Part shown: positions 63,837-64,000 of the stretch, piece after piece
Position numbering within the stretch: the stretch's first letter is position 1
How the letters are laid out: the number at the start of each line of letters is the position of its first letter
NCBI RefSeq assembly: GCF_001942625.1
Contig: NZ_MLCL01000093.1
Location: 207,166-271,165, forward strand
Length of the DNA stretch: 64,000 nucleotides
Source: Mycobacterium syngnathidarum
Lineage (GTDB): Bacteria > Actinomycetota > Actinomycetes > Mycobacteriales > Mycobacteriaceae
Reading direction: 5' to 3'
Position numbers and translations under genes: made by a program
Notes under the pieces: generated by a model
Told to the model about the DNA's origin: nothing
The model's database searches: none
Seen by the model: the letters and a program-made list of their open reading frames with translations, nothing else

Positions 63837-64000
63837 ATGGTCCACGCTAATGCTTCGTTGACTCCTCGTGGGCGGTTGCGGCTTGCGCAGGCGGTTGTTG
63901 ATCAGGGCTGGAGTTTGCGGCGCGCGGCTGAGCGGTTCCAATGTTCGGTGGCCACAGCCAAGAAATGGGCCGACCGTTATCGCGACGGTGGCGAAGCAGC
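63837..64000 (+). CDS. IS481-family transposase (5' part, cut by window edge)
   Basis: The first 54 residues are visible: MVHANASLTPRGRLRLAQAV, then SLRRAAERFQCSVATAKKWA and DRYRDGGEA. This is the N-terminal helix-turn-helix of IS481-type transposases, which bind the inverted repeats. The DDE catalytic domain is beyond the window. Confidence 0.8.
   Translation, partial: MVHANASLTPRGRLRLAQAVVDQGWSLRRAAERFQCSVATAKKWADRYRDGGEA

Larger units (their letters stand above)
63730..64000 (+). mobile_element. IS481-type insertion sequence, left end (cut by window edge)
   Basis: A TGT at 63730 (TGTAACTCCCAGACAGGTTG) probably starts the left inverted repeat, 25 nt after the lipoprotein stop. The transposase starts at 63837. 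The right end and target duplication are outside the window, so the left border is uncertain. Confidence 0.6.

Overview
The window is a 64-kb chromosome segment from a high-GC actinobacterium, almost certainly a mycobacterium and most likely a rapid grower (Mycolicibacterium type). The gene order rpmH-dnaA-oriC-dnaN-gnd-recF-dciA-gyrB-gyrA, the close match of most proteins to Mycobacterium tuberculosis genes Rv3906c-Rv3924c, Rv0001-Rv0007 and Rv0036c-Rv0054, and clade-specific items (mutT4, CwlM, Mtc28, glucosylglycerate hydrolase) support this. The origin of replication lies at about 48.9-49.5 kb.

Layout. 1-0.6 kb: ssb (cut by the window edge) and rpsF. 0.77-2.2 kb: three tandem copies of a small membrane-protein gene, the first decayed. 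2.2-6.9 kb: GT87-type membrane glycosyltransferase, ponA1 and a DUF5318 gene. 6.9-9.7 kb: DUF1707 protein, PadR regulator and ino1. 9.7-14.4 kb: hydrolase, PhoX-like Tat lipoprotein, LLM oxidoreductase and GntR regulator. 14.5-17.6 kb: ABC importer with fused binding protein and permease, plus a MarR regulator. 17.6-22.6 kb: glucosylglycerate hydrolase, an SDR enzyme and leuS. 22.8-26.9 kb: Mtc28, a small Cys-tailed membrane protein, YqgE, an MFS transporter and a TIGR03084-type protein. 27-38.8 kb: the DxDGDG-repeat protein, pcnA, mutT4, DUF6049 protein, MurJ-pseudokinase fusion, sigM with its anti-sigma factor, and trxB-trxC. 38.9-47 kb: cwlM, GNAT-like gene, parB, parA, rsmG, jag, yidC, yidD, rnpA and rpmH. 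47.3-60.3 kb: dnaA, oriC, dnaN, gnd, recF, dciA, gyrB, gyrA carrying a full-length intein, and a DUF3566 protein, then tRNA-Ile, a 40-residue ORF and tRNA-Ala.

The accessory part is at the right end. The 3' end of tRNA-Ala plus its terminator is repeated almost perfectly (73 bp, two mismatches) about 2.4 kb downstream. Between the copies lie a decayed tyrosine-integrase tail, an EspC-like protein with a YxxxD type VII secretion signal, a frameshifted WxG-plus-Amidase_6 effector gene and a small membrane-anchored or lipidated protein. I read this as a small tRNA-targeted island carrying a type VII secretion effector and possible immunity module. Beyond it are a repeat-containing lipoprotein and the left end of an IS481-type insertion sequence cut by the window edge.

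The core genes join replication initiation and segregation (dnaA/oriC/dnaN, parABS), topology (gyrBA), cell-wall synthesis control (PonA1, MurJ, CwlM), membrane insertion (YidC/YidD) and redox stress (SigM, TrxB/TrxC). Many genes in the left half have a TANNNT -10 element 6-8 nt before ATG or GTG, the pattern of leaderless mRNAs. Coordinates were read by eye; function calls rest on motif recognition and remembered family sequences, and no search was run.
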